A DNA stretch of 64,000 nt from Paratinospora sagittata. Lineage: Eukaryota > Streptophyta > Magnoliopsida > Ranunculales > Menispermaceae. Each line of letters starts with the position of its first letter. Within the stretch, counting starts at the first letter, position 1. The stretch lies in contig CM069607.1 in assembly GCA_035771175.1 (NCBI GenBank), positions 8,943,501 to 9,007,500 on the forward strand, read 5' to 3'. A program made the position numbers and the translations under genes. The notes beneath the pieces were generated by a model. It saw only the letters and a program-made list of their open reading frames with translations, searched no databases and was not told where the DNA came from. Positions 1-12,200 of this stretch are shown here, piece after piece.

Positions 1-823
1 AAACAAATCCTGAACCTATCATAAAAAGGCAGCAATTTTTTTTTTTTTGGTTTCTTGTTTAGGGGTCAATCCGCTACATCTATTGACTGATATAGTTTAT
101 ATTTGCAAAGCAAACTGCCTATCTGCAAACTGCCTTTTACCTAAAATAACTTGCACCAGTGATGGAAGAGTAAGAGCTTATGTACAAGTATTACACTGTG
201 AGAGTAAGATGGAGAGGTATGTAAAGAAAGTAGAAGTGTAAGAATATGGCATGGAATGAGGAACCCTCGTATGAGTAATTAGTACGCTTGGTACATATTT
301 GTAATGTAATTGACCCAATGTAGCTTTTTGTAGTCTAACTCAATGCAAGTGATTAGGTGCTTCTGGTTTAGTGACGCAAGCCCTTCTTTGCATTGGGGAA
401 ATGGCCTAGACACACCTATCTCTTTGTTTTGCTTAATGGTTTGAAACGTTGAGTCACCATTGATTGCTTCTCTTGGCTCATTAGATCCACTCAATTCTAG
501 AACACTTGGATCTGGCATTTGAATACAAGATCAAGGTTCTTTTACCAGCATTGGAATTTGAATGAGTAGAAGAGGTTGGGGAGTTTCATTGGCAACAGGA
601 GAAGAAGAAATGTGGTCCTTATCATCCATTGCCTAGGAACGTAGTAAAAAACTAAGACTGCTTGGGTATGATAATCTATCAAGTACTGATACAGTGTGGA
701 GGATATTGGTTGGTTGTTTGGATTTTATGGCTAATAGAGTAGAGAGCTTGAGAGATTTTTACTTATCGTAGGGAGGGATTAGGTGAAGCCCTGCGTGAGT
801 TGGATCAGAGACCTGGAAAATTA

Positions 824-1075
824 GGGCCTGTTTGGTTCGCAATTTAAAAATAGTTTTTAAAAACATAATATTTAAAAATAATTTATGGGTACTTTTTTCA
901 AAAAACAAAGAAAACAACAAAAAATTGTTTTTTAGTTTTCTTCACAGATTTTAAAGTTGAATAGAAAATAGTTTTTAAAAATTTTAAAAACAACCTATCC
1001 AAACATGTTCTCATGGAATCTTTTTTTTTTTTTCAAAAACAAAAAACTAATTTTAAATTATATACCAAACATGCC
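824..1075. mobile_element. Tourist/PIF-Harbinger-like MITE
   Basis: The left end GGGCCTGTTTGGTTCGCAAT and the inverted right end (GGCATGTTTGGTATATAAT on the other strand) form imperfect terminal inverted repeats. The inside is AT-rich and non-coding. The left flank is TTA, the usual target of this superfamily; the right flank is TTG, so one base of the TSD would be mutated. Confidence 0.5.
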
Positions 1076-1112
1076 TTGCTAGGAAAAAAAAGAAGGTAGT
1101 TTAAGGTCAAGA

Positions 1113-2450
1113 CACACTTAAGGCGATGAGGAGCCCTAGAGCCTGAGGCATACACCTGAGTAAAGTAAGACGCAAAATTATCAAAACACTTAATTATATC
1201 TTAACTTTTAATAAAATAATTTTAAAAAATAAAAATTAATAGAATTTTTAAAATTTTCCAATCATGCATCATAATGTTCATAATGACACTAATTTTTCTT
1301 TTCATGGTTGTTAGTAATATTATGTTTTTTTTTAGTTATTTTAAATTAAACTAAAGAAACACAAGAGCAAAGAAGAACAAGTGGCAACTACGACGCCTTT
1401 GTAACAATTACTTCTTATTTTTGTTATAAAAGCAGAACACAAGTTTCCTTTAATGTTATATGTTCTATGTTGTGTATTATGTATATTTATTCGAGGAAAA
1501 GAGAACAAAATATATGTATTACAATACTTATTTCATGATTAAATAGTTTTTCTTCAAAAATAAGGAGCAGGAAAGTGAGGTGCACGTGTTTGGCGCACCT
1601 AAGGTGCATGCATGAGTTAATGCACCCAAGGTTTAAAAAAGCGTGAGGTGTAATTGAGGCGGTTTGCGTTTATAAAGCAAGGCGTAAGTCTCGAGGTGCT
1701 ATGAGGCGTAAGCCTCACATTTTTTAAGAAAATACATACAAAAAATTAATAAAAACTTTTAAAAAATCTAAAAAAAGTACAACTGCCAATAATATAAGAA
1801 AAAACAACTAAAATAAACAAAAATGTGAACTAGTTTTATTTTTGTGTAGAATACCCGAGTGATTTCTCTTAACAAATTAATTATTTTAATTGTCATTAAC
1901 ATCTGTAAGAACTAAATGAGCCCAAATCATATGCTAAGCTTTCCAAATTTTAAGTATTAAGCTATTAAAGGCACGGACAAATAGAAAGTTAGCAAATAAA
2001 AATTGTAAAAATATTAGGTCTTTGTCATTCCTCCTAATTTATTAGTTTATAAAAATTGCAATTAGAATATTTTGCCAAAAGTTTTAAATTGTTAGGTTAG
2101 TATTTGTACTATTGTTAACAAACATAAAGATATATTATTAGAAGGGGGTCTTTGCAAAGCTGGCCTTTGCCCATTTAAGAGTACAAGTTTTAGATTATTT
2201 CAATGGAAAGAAAATTATTTCTTAGCAACTAAAATGATTGGTTATAATAACATAAAAGCCATAAATATAAATTTATTTAGAGTTTTTTTTTTTCAAAAAA
2301 ATAAAAGAAATTTTTAAATGGAAAATTGGAGGCTTAAGCCTCATTGTGCTTCCAGGCGTATGCCACAACACTGCACATTGAGGCTTAAGCTTCAAGGCTT
2401 TTTTTAAGTGCCTCGCCTCAAGGCGTAAGCCTCAAATGCTTTTCAAAACA
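1113..2450. repeat. AGGCG/CGCCT-rich degenerate inverted-repeat modules
   Basis: Clusters at about 1113-1170, 1575-1720 and 2325-2450 contain many imperfect copies of GAGGCTTAAGCCTCA-type palindromes separated by AT-rich filler. The same CCTCGCCT vocabulary occurs inside the hAT-type MITE at 18333-18687, so these are probably decayed, possibly nested, copies of similar non-autonomous hAT elements. Exact ends and TSDs were not found. Confidence 0.35.
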
Positions 2451-3024
2451 AAGAATGAGCCCTGCTTGTTAAGTATTGAGGCGCAACATGTATGCGCTTA
2501 TTGATTGTATCTTGCAGGTTCAACCTCTTCTATTGATTTGATTCAACGGTTGGTTTTCCAGCTACTAAAGTGTCTGTGCCGGCATTTCAGCATGTGCATG
2601 CAATACCCGAGTGAAGTCAATTGAAAGATCTTGTATCAGGCCTTTGTAAGACATGACCTTGTATTGGATTCTACATTATTGATTACCTCCTTAAGTCTCA
2701 GGTTGGGTTCAAGTTAGCCTTCAATTCAACCAACACAACCAAATTGCAGCTAATTAGCTGTCAATTCACAATTCTGTGTGCTTTTTCTCGGTCAAAGTAG
2801 AAAGATGGCTCCTTATTTCATTTAAGGATTGCTTAGTATAACTCTTGCTTTGACTAAATAGTCATCTATATTTTTTCTCTTTTGTTGTTCATCAGAAATG
2901 TTAATTTTAGTGCTATAGAGCCTATGGGAAATGTATGTTACATCAAACTTAATTTGCAACTGTATTGTTTATCCGGCTGTGGAGTTTTAGAGCACTTCAT
3001 GATGTATTCCTATCTTTTCTGCAG

Positions 3025-3289
3025 ATACCTTCCTCCAGAAATCAGTGCTCTTAGTAAGCTGGAGGTTCTAGATATTTCCTTCAATAAGCTGAAGAAGTTA
3101 CCCAACGAAATTGCTGCTTTATGTAACTTAAAGTCATTGAAACTTGCTAGCAATAAATTGGTTGAACTTCCTTCGAGTCTCTCCAATCTACAGAAGCTAG
3201 AGAATTTGGATCTTTCAAATAATAGACTGACATCATTAGGGTCAATGAATCTTGCTTCAATGCGGACTCTCCAGAAGTTAAATCTTCAG
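3025..3289 (+). CDS. Kinase gene exon: leucine-rich repeats
   Basis: Encodes four consecutive LRR units of the short plant intracellular type (LPxEI..L..L..LDISFNKL). The acceptor is TTTTCTGCAG and the donor is CAG|GTATTG. The open frame extends upstream to 2882, but that part is intron: LRR spacing breaks exactly at the acceptor. Confidence 0.9.
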
Positions 3290-6200
3290 GTATTGGCAGA
3301 AATCTGATAAGTAATGTATTTGGGATCTGAAATGCTTTCTGGTTATATTCTTTATTTGTTAGTTACAATGCATCTGTGGTTCTGGTCATATTCTTTAAAA
3401 TTTTATTTGAATCTTTAGTCAACAGTTGTTTCAGATCATGCTATATGTGTTTCACCAGGAGCTTTATTATGCTTGAGAAGAATGACAAATCCAGTTCCAT
3501 TTAATTTTAGATGGTACTTCCAAGTTTTTACCATGTCTTAGATTTGGTATTGTTCATTTGTTCTTGTGTCTGAAGTAGTTGTAGTTTTCTATTTACTAGT
3601 GTGCATGCACTTGGCTTTTCTTATTTATTAATTGAATTTAACTAAGAATATTAGTAATATGTAGCAATTGTTGGGATTAATATTTCTTAAGAAAAAAATA
3701 TAAATGTCTTATTATGAGAGGGTAAAAGGGCAAAGATTTCCGTTTCAGTTGAAAATTATTATGAGGTTTGAGAAGATTGATATAAGAATTTATTAGGGCA
3801 GAATAGGAAACTTTGGATTGAAAACGGCCACAAAAGCAGGGGATGAATGCGCACAAGATAGAGATTTCTTGTAGATCCAAATACTGTTTTCCCTTTTTAA
3901 TATTAAAACTAACTTTTTTTTTTTAAATAAAATGATGAAATACCCTTTTGGGGTTATTAATTGAATCTTTGGAAAACAAGCCTTCACCACGAGTTCCCAA
4001 CTATTCTTATTAAATTTAGTGTAAATTATCTGATATGTTTCGGCATCCTAACACTGATCCACCCGTGTATAACCATAACTTTCTGTTAAAGAACATATAT
4101 TTTAGACTTTTTCACGAGTCCTGTCAGTTAAAACTTTCAACATTTTATTCATCAATGTTTGAATGCTCTGAACCTAACATGTTTATTTTTTGCTTAATTC
4201 TTCATTATTAAGTACAATAAACTTCTGAATTGTTGCCAAATACCTCCATGGATATGCTGCAATTTGGAAGGAAATGGCAAAGACACGTCCAATGACGAAT
4301 TCATCAGCTCTTCAATTGAATTGGATCTTGATGCAGCCATTCAGACTTGTGATGGGAACCAATCTTGTAATGGTGAGGCATAAAGAGGCATTTGCTGATT
4401 TAATTTGGGTGATTGAGTGTTGATCTGTGTTTTTGATATTGGATAACAGGGGGAACTGATTTTTTAATATCATGAATTGTTCAGGTTCTCTTGGTACCTT
4501 GTCTAGCCTTTCTTGTGATGCTTCATCTGGCAGTAGATGTTCTGCAGCTCGGCGGAGGAGAAAGGGGTGGAAGAGACATGATTTGCAGCAGAAAGCTCGA
4601 CAAGAACGTTTGAACAGTGTCAGAAAGTGGAAAAGTGATGAAAACCGTCAGATAATGACCATGAATGTGGACAAAAAATGCAAAGAGTGCAAGCCATCCA
4701 CAGATGCTTCAGTTGTCTCTGAATGTCTAATTGAATCAAGTGCTCCTTCAAATAGTGAAGAAGGAACTGTAAAAGATTTTGATAAGGATAATAGATGTGC
4801 ACTTGCTGGTGAAGGTGATTCACTGATTTTGTGTAATCAAGATGAGGATTCAAATGCTATGTTTGATTCCATAAGTGTATGTGAGGGATGCAACAGTGAT
4901 AGCAAGGATGAATTGTCTTCAGCTCGTTTCTTAGATAGGACTAATGAGCAGGAAGATGAGTCATGTTTGGATGCATCTAAAGATACCACAAAATCAAAAA
5001 GGCATTCTGATGGGGATCCTGATAATCCTAAACCTAGCAAATCAATGAGACCAGTTGATAACAACTCAAATTTATCTTGCAAGTACAATGCTGAGTCATT
5101 TTGTAGCATTAATGATCGTCTGCCAGATGGGTTTTATGATCCAGGACGCGATCGCCCTTTCATGCCACTACAGAGTTATGAACAGGGTCTATGTCTTGAT
5201 TCACGTGAAGTCATCCTTGTAGACAGGTTAGTTTAAAACTTTTTGTGTAACATGTACTTGAATGTTGGCATTTTAGTAGTTAAAGCCCTGAGAGCATGGG
5301 ATGCATTTTTTAATCATTAAGCCATATATATTTGTTTTTTTTTTTTTGAGAAGAAACAATGTTAGTTGTTAGTTGTATAACCAACTTCAACACCAGACCA
5401 TACTTTTGGGAAGGAATCAAGCCGGTTTCTGATCTATTAATTCCCGGAGGTGTGGCAGTGACAAGAGTTGAATCTGAGACCTTTTGGTTCTAAAACCACC
5501 TCTTTACCAACTGCACCAACTCCATGTTAGCTCATTAGCCATATATTTGAACTTTGAGATATGTTTTAAGTTGGTTTTCTGAATTAATTTCTTTCCTTCA
5601 GAGAAAATGATGAAGATTTAAACGTGATTGTATTGTCTGCCCAAGCATTAGTATCACCTTGGAAGCTGCAAAATAATTTGATCAAGCAAAGGGAAGATTT
5701 GACATATAATGATTTGCAGAGGGCATCAATACTAGCTCTATTTGTTTCAAATTGGTTTGGAGGCAGTGACAGAAGTAATCTTGTGGCACAGACACGGAAA
5801 TCTGTAGCTGGTTCAAATTATCTGAAGCCTTTTGTATGCACTTGTCCAACTGGAAATGATTGTAATGAGGCAACCTCCAACCAGATTTTAAGAACTGCAG
5901 AAAATTTGAACTTATCTGATCTATGTGACAAATCTTTGCGAATTATCAAACAATCACGTAATTCTAATGTTGTACCCATAGGGAGTCTGCAGTGGGGTGT
6001 ATGCAGGCACAGAGCAGTGTTAATGAAGGTGATTCTTCTGGAGGCATTATGATTTATGTACAAATCTGTTTACCTGTTTTGTTCATTGGTTAGCTTGTAT
6101 TGTGCAGTTTAGTTCTTATGGGCTAACTTTACTTTTTAATGTTGCAGTACATATGTGATCGGGTGGATCCTCCCATTCCTTGTGAGCTTGTGAGGGGCTA

Positions 6201-9200
6201 TCTTGATTTCTCGCCACATGCCTGGAACACCATTTTTATCAAGAGGAATGACTCGTGGGTGCGAATGGTTGTTGATACATGCTGTCCAACTGATATTCGA
6301 GAGGAGACAGATCCAGAATACTTTTGCAGGTGCTTGTTTCTATCTTGTTTTTGTTTTTTCTTTCCAGCTCACTTTAATCTTTCTCGGCTGATGCTCTAGA
6401 TTGAGGGTAGGAGTTAAATATGTTTCTTTGGTGCACGTGGAATTGTGTTCATTTGTTTATAGCCTTGTACATTGCTTTGGTTTCTATGTAAGGAGCCTCA
6501 AGCAAACGATAATCTATCTAGTTTTTGGAGTACACTACTAGTTTTTTCAGGTGGCTATTTTTGTGATTTTAAGTTCTTAACTGAACCACTAGATTCTTGT
6601 TTATGAGATATGCATACTGCATATGGTTAAGATCATTTTTAGTTGTATTATTCTCCCTAAGAAGTTGTTTCTTATACTAGAGATGTGTGATGGACTTGAA
6701 ATGAAGCAGTTGTTGGGAAACAGGTGGTTTATGATATATCTAAGGTGTTTCATTACTGGCTGGAAGATTTTCCTAGATTAAACATGGATTTTGCGGTTTT
6801 TTTTTTTTTAACTAGCTGGAACTATTTAATATACTGTACATGCATTTTCTTTTGAGAATTGGTGTGACTGAATGCGATTAGTTTTGTGTTTTTATTATCT
6901 GGTTAGTACTTATTCTATCTTTTTCCAATATCTCACCCTCATCTTGTTTCTATCGTTTGCTTGGTAATCTTTGTTTAATATAGGCTAAATATTACACTCA
7001 CAGATGAAACTTCATGGTTATGTAGGGCACTTGTTTTGGTTATTAATTGTGACCTTTTCTTTCAGGTATATCCCCTCGAGTAGAATTCCTGTTTATATGG
7101 ACAGTGAGAATAGTTTGAGTGCAGGTTGTGTCATGCCTTCTCTATTATTCTGTGATGAAATTAAAAAGGCAGGATCAAGTTCTCTCATCCAATGCAAGTT
7201 TGAATCTGTAGAAGCTGTGGCAAAGGTAAATTTTTTCTTTCTAGGTCTAAAGCTTTTAACTTTGTTTATTGTTCTGAAAACTTTTAGTCTTGTTTCACAT
7301 TTATTTTTGAACCTTATTATTTATGTACTCAAATTCTCAGCCCATTAATCATGTTCTTTTTGTCTTTTCTATTTTCTTCTTTAATCTTTAGTATGACATC
7401 AATAATGTACTAGCCAGATGGCATATATTCCTCAGAAGTTCTTGACGTCCTAGGGTTTATTTCTATCTCATGCTATCAAACTCGACAATTTTGTGTGTTT
7501 TACAGAGAAGAGGAACCTGTTGAGATTTGTTTCCTATTGTTGAGATTTGTTTCCTATACAAATTTATTTCCTGTATAGATTTGTTTCCTGTACAGAATTA
7601 TTTCCTTAAGGATTTATTTCCTTTAAGGAATATAGCAGTTACTAAAATTGTAAATGTAGCTATAAGTACATAGCCCTATATGTCTATATATATGGAGTCC
7701 CTCCATTAAGACATCACACAAGAATAAATATCTTTTCCCTTCTCCCGTGGATGTAGGCCATAAAGCCGAACCACGTTATATCTTTGTGCCTTTTATTATT
7801 CTAACATGGTATCAGAGACCTAGTTTTTATTATTGGGAAATCTGTTTCGGCCTTCATCGCCGGAATCATCATTGTCGGCCTTCATCGCCGGAATCCTCTT
7901 GGGTGGCCTTCATCGTCGTCGCTGCCGGAATCCTCCATCTTCATCACCGTTGCTGCTGCTCGTTGCATCTCCGCTGCCGCCGCTGTGTTTCTGAGACACT
8001 GTTCATCGTTTTTCGTCGATCTGCAGCTGTTTTCAACTGCAACGCACTCGCGATCACTGTTCATTGGTCACTCGCGATCACTGTTCACTGTTCCTTCTCC
8101 TTTCAATCGTGATCACTGTTCACTCTTCCTTCTTCTATCAAACGCGATTACTGTTCACTGTTCCTTCTTCTTTCAATCGTGATTACTGATTACTGTTCAC
8201 TGTTCAATCTATCTTCGTCTTCAACTGTTTCTTCTTCTTCTTCACATCTCTGAAGAACGACAAAAAAAAAAAAATGTCGGTTACTTCCGAAACAGTGCAG
8301 ATAGAAGAAACAGTTGATAAAATAGAGAAAGGAGAACTACCGAACATTCAAGCCGCCTACAGACTTGATGGAAAAAGTTATTTGAAGTGGTCTCAGCTGG
8401 TACGTACTTTTCTGAAGGGCAGAGGAAAACTAAGTCATCTTCTGGGCACTGGACCTACACCTGGAGATCCTAAGTTTAGAGCATGGGATAACGAAGATGC
8501 ATCTATAATGGCATGGCTATGGAATTCAATGGCGCCAAATATTAGCGATACATGCATGTTTTTAACTACTGCCAAAGACATTTGGGATGCCGTTCATCAG
8601 ACATACTCTAAGGCCCATGATGCAGCCCAAGTGTATGAAATCAAAGTGAAAGTTGGAACAACAAAACAAGGCAACATGACAGTCACTTTATATGCCAATG
8701 TCTTGAAAAATCTCTGGCAAGAACTTGACCATTATAGGTGTATTGAGACTAAATGCCCTGCAGATGCTGTAATTTTAAAGAACTATATTCAGAAGGATCG
8801 AGTCTATGACTTCTTGGCTGGACACAATGCAGAGTTTGATCAAGTAAGAGTTCAAACTCTCAGCAAAGAGTTACTAACTCTGAATGAGACTATCTCTGCT
8901 ATCCGGACTGAAGAAAGCAGAAGAAATGTTATGCTCACACCTCAGAAGTTGGAAGGCTCAGCTATGATCGCCAATTGGGGAAATGATCAGAGGACACACA
9001 CTCCGCGTGCTGAATCATCAAAGGTCCCAAATCGAGACAATAGGGACAATCTAAGGTGTACTTATTGTCAGAAGACTAGACATACAAGGGAGAAGTGTTG
9101 GAAACTTCATGGCAAGCCTTCAACTTCCAGTAAAGAGTGGGGTTACAACGGAGGACAGCAAAAACCAGTGGCCAAGCACATCTGTCTACTGAACCAACAA

Positions 9201-12200
9201 TTGCAGCCTCCCCGGTGACAGACGGATTCAACCAAGATGATATTGAAAGATTAAAATCTTTGCTTGGCACTCTTGACAAACCCTCAGGTACCTGTTCATT
9301 GGCCCATTCAGGTAATTTTCCTATTTCTATTGGATTTAACGTCTCGGATAAATCTTTTGCTAACTCTTGGGTTATAGATTCTGGTGCTACTGATCACATG
9401 ATCAATTCTCCCAATATATTTCATACCTACAACCCATGTCCTAGTAGTCAGAAAATAGCCACAGCTGATGGATCATTAACCACAGTTGCTGGTATAGGTG
9501 ATGTTCACACATCAGCCCCACCCTTACACTCAGAAATGTTCTTCATGTTCTTAAACTATCTACCAATCTTATCTCTATTAAAAAATTGACCCATGATCTG
9601 AGTTGTAATGTGACCTTCTTCCCTACTTATTGTGCATTTCAGGACCAGGACTTGGGGACGATGATTGGACATGCTAAGGAACAGGACGGGTTGTATTACC
9701 TTGAGACACCAGTACATCCTATCAAGAGTACCACTTCATTTCTCTCTGAGCACAAACTTTCCAATAAAGAAAAGCTATGGCTCCATCATCGCCGCCTTGG
9801 CCATCCTTCTTTTCGATCTCTTAAAATCATGTTTCCTTTTTTTGTTTACATCTCTGAATGTTGAAGATTTTCATTGTGAAGTGTGTGAACTTGCGAAACA
9901 CAAACGTATATCTTTTCCACTTAGCAATGACAGAAGTGCAGATCTTTTTGATCTCATTCATAGTGATATTTGGGGTCCCTCTCCAATCCCTAATGTTTCT
10001 GGAGCGCGATGGTTTGTGTCCTTCATTGATGATTGTACTAGAGTATCGTGGATATTCTTATTAAAACAAAAATCCGATGTGAGTTTTATTCTCCCTACCT
10101 TCCATAACCTGATACACACCCAGTTTGGTGCTAAAATCAAGAGATTTCGATCTGACAATGCTCGAGACTATTTTAATCAAACATTGACCAATTACTTCCA
10201 AACCGCGGGGATCATTCATGAATCATCCTGTGTTCACACTCCACAACAAAATGGAGTTGCTAAAAGAAAAAAACGATCACCTACTTGATACAACCCGAGC
10301 CTTTTTATTTCAGCATAATATGCCTAAGTCCTATTGGGGGGAAGCTGTCCTTACTGCAACACATCTTATTAACCGTCTACCATCCCGGACCCTTGATTTC
10401 AAAAGTCCTATGGAAAAGCTACGTCAATTTTATCCTAAGCTTAAAATCTCCAATAATCTTATACCTAAAATATTCGGGTGTGTTTCATTTGTCCATGTTC
10501 ACTAACCCAACAGGGGAAAGTTGGACCCTAGAGCTCTTAAGTGTGTTTTTGTCGGATACTCTTCCACTCAAAAGGGATATAAATGCTATCATCCGCCATC
10601 AAAGAAATTCTTTGTCTCAGCCGATGTCACTTTCTATGAACCTGAGCCCTATTTTACCGCTCCTTCTCTTCCGGGGGAGAATGTCATTATGGAAGATAAG
10701 GATCGGAACTCCCTTGATAACCCTTTTGACCTTTTTGACCCCTTTACTCTCCAACAAACCAAACCTGAATCTCCCACACCCCCTGTACCCAATGACGAAC
10801 CTAAGGATCGGATGACTGGACAAGTGTACTCAAGGAATAAAGCCGCAGCTCCTGAACCGATGTAAGCTCAAGAATCTGAACCAATCCCTGAGAATGAGGT
10901 AACAAACCCTGAACCCTCCTTACAAATTTCATTAGTCCCTAAAACTAACAATGATCTTTTAGCCTCTGAACCTGACAATGACCTTCCCATTGCCATTAGA
11001 AAGGGAACAAGGGAATGCACTAAACATCCCTTGTATCCATTATCTCATGTTGTATCCTTTGAGAAGTTCTCACAAACCCATAAGAGTTTCCTTACCAGCC
11101 TGAATAATATCCAGACTCCTACGTCATTATCTGAGGCTTTATCTAATACAAATTGGAAACAAGCTATGAATGTGGAAATGGAAGCCTTGGAGAAAAATAC
11201 AACATGGGAGTTGGTAGACTTGCCTCCAGGAAAGAAACCTGTTGGATGGGTTTATACAGTAAAATACAAAGCAGATGGGTCCCTAGAGCGCTACAAGGCA
11301 AGATTGGTAGCCAAAGGATATACTCAGACATATGGTGTGGACTATCAAGAGACATTTGCTGCAGTTGCAAAAATGAATACTGTGAGACTTCTTTTGTCAT
11401 TGACAGCTAATTATGACTGGGATCTACAACAATTTGATGTAAAAAACGCATTTTTACATGGGGATTTAGAGGAAGAAATCTATATGGAAGTGCCTTCAGG
11501 ATTTGGCACCACAGATAAAGTGTGTAAATTAAAAAAGGCCCTGTATGAACTTAAGCAATCTCCGAGGGCATGGTTTGGTCGGTTTGCCAAAGTAATGACA
11601 AGTATGGGATATAAACAAAGCCAAGGAGATCACACTTTGTTTATTAAGCACTCGACTTCAGGGGGAGTTACAGCTCTATTAGTGTATGTTGATGACATCA
11701 TCATGACAGGAAACAATGAGAACGAGAGACAAAATTTGAAGCGGTGTTTGACCGAGGAATTTGAGATCAAGGAATTAGGGAGATTGAAATACTTCCTAGA
11801 GATTGAAGTGGCACACTCTAAACATGGAATCTTTATCTCTTAACAGAAGTACATTACAGACCTTCTTAAAGAAACAGGGAAGCTAGCATGCAAACCAATG
11901 AATACTCCTATTGATCTTAATCACAAGCTTGGAGAAGCTGAAGAAGCGCTGACTGTTAATAAAGAGATGTATCAAAGACTAGTAGGAAGACTCATCTATC
12001 TCTCTCACACAAGACCTGATATTGCATATGCAGTGAGTGTAATAAGTCAGTTCATGCACAATCCTAAAGATATTCATTTACAAGTGGCTAATCGCGTTCT
12101 ACAGTATCTTAAAGGGACTCCAGGACAGGGTATCTTATTTAAACGACACACAGGAATGGTTCTTGAAGCATATACTGATTCAGACTATGCTGGTTCAGTA

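Larger units (their letters stand above)
1..3024. other. Intron of the kinase gene upstream of the first visible exon
   Basis: No LRR-like or other recognisable coding sequence is found here, so this is read as part of a long intron. It carries a Tourist-like MITE (824-1075) and AGGCG/CGCCT-rich repeat modules between about 1113 and 2450. The rest is AT-rich sequence without visible signal. Confidence 0.6.

Noticed and set aside
2882..3024. Upstream extension of the first LRR exon to an ATG-like start at 2882
   Set aside because: The LRR pattern starts exactly after TTTTCTGCAG at 3024, and the upstream residues do not fit the repeat.
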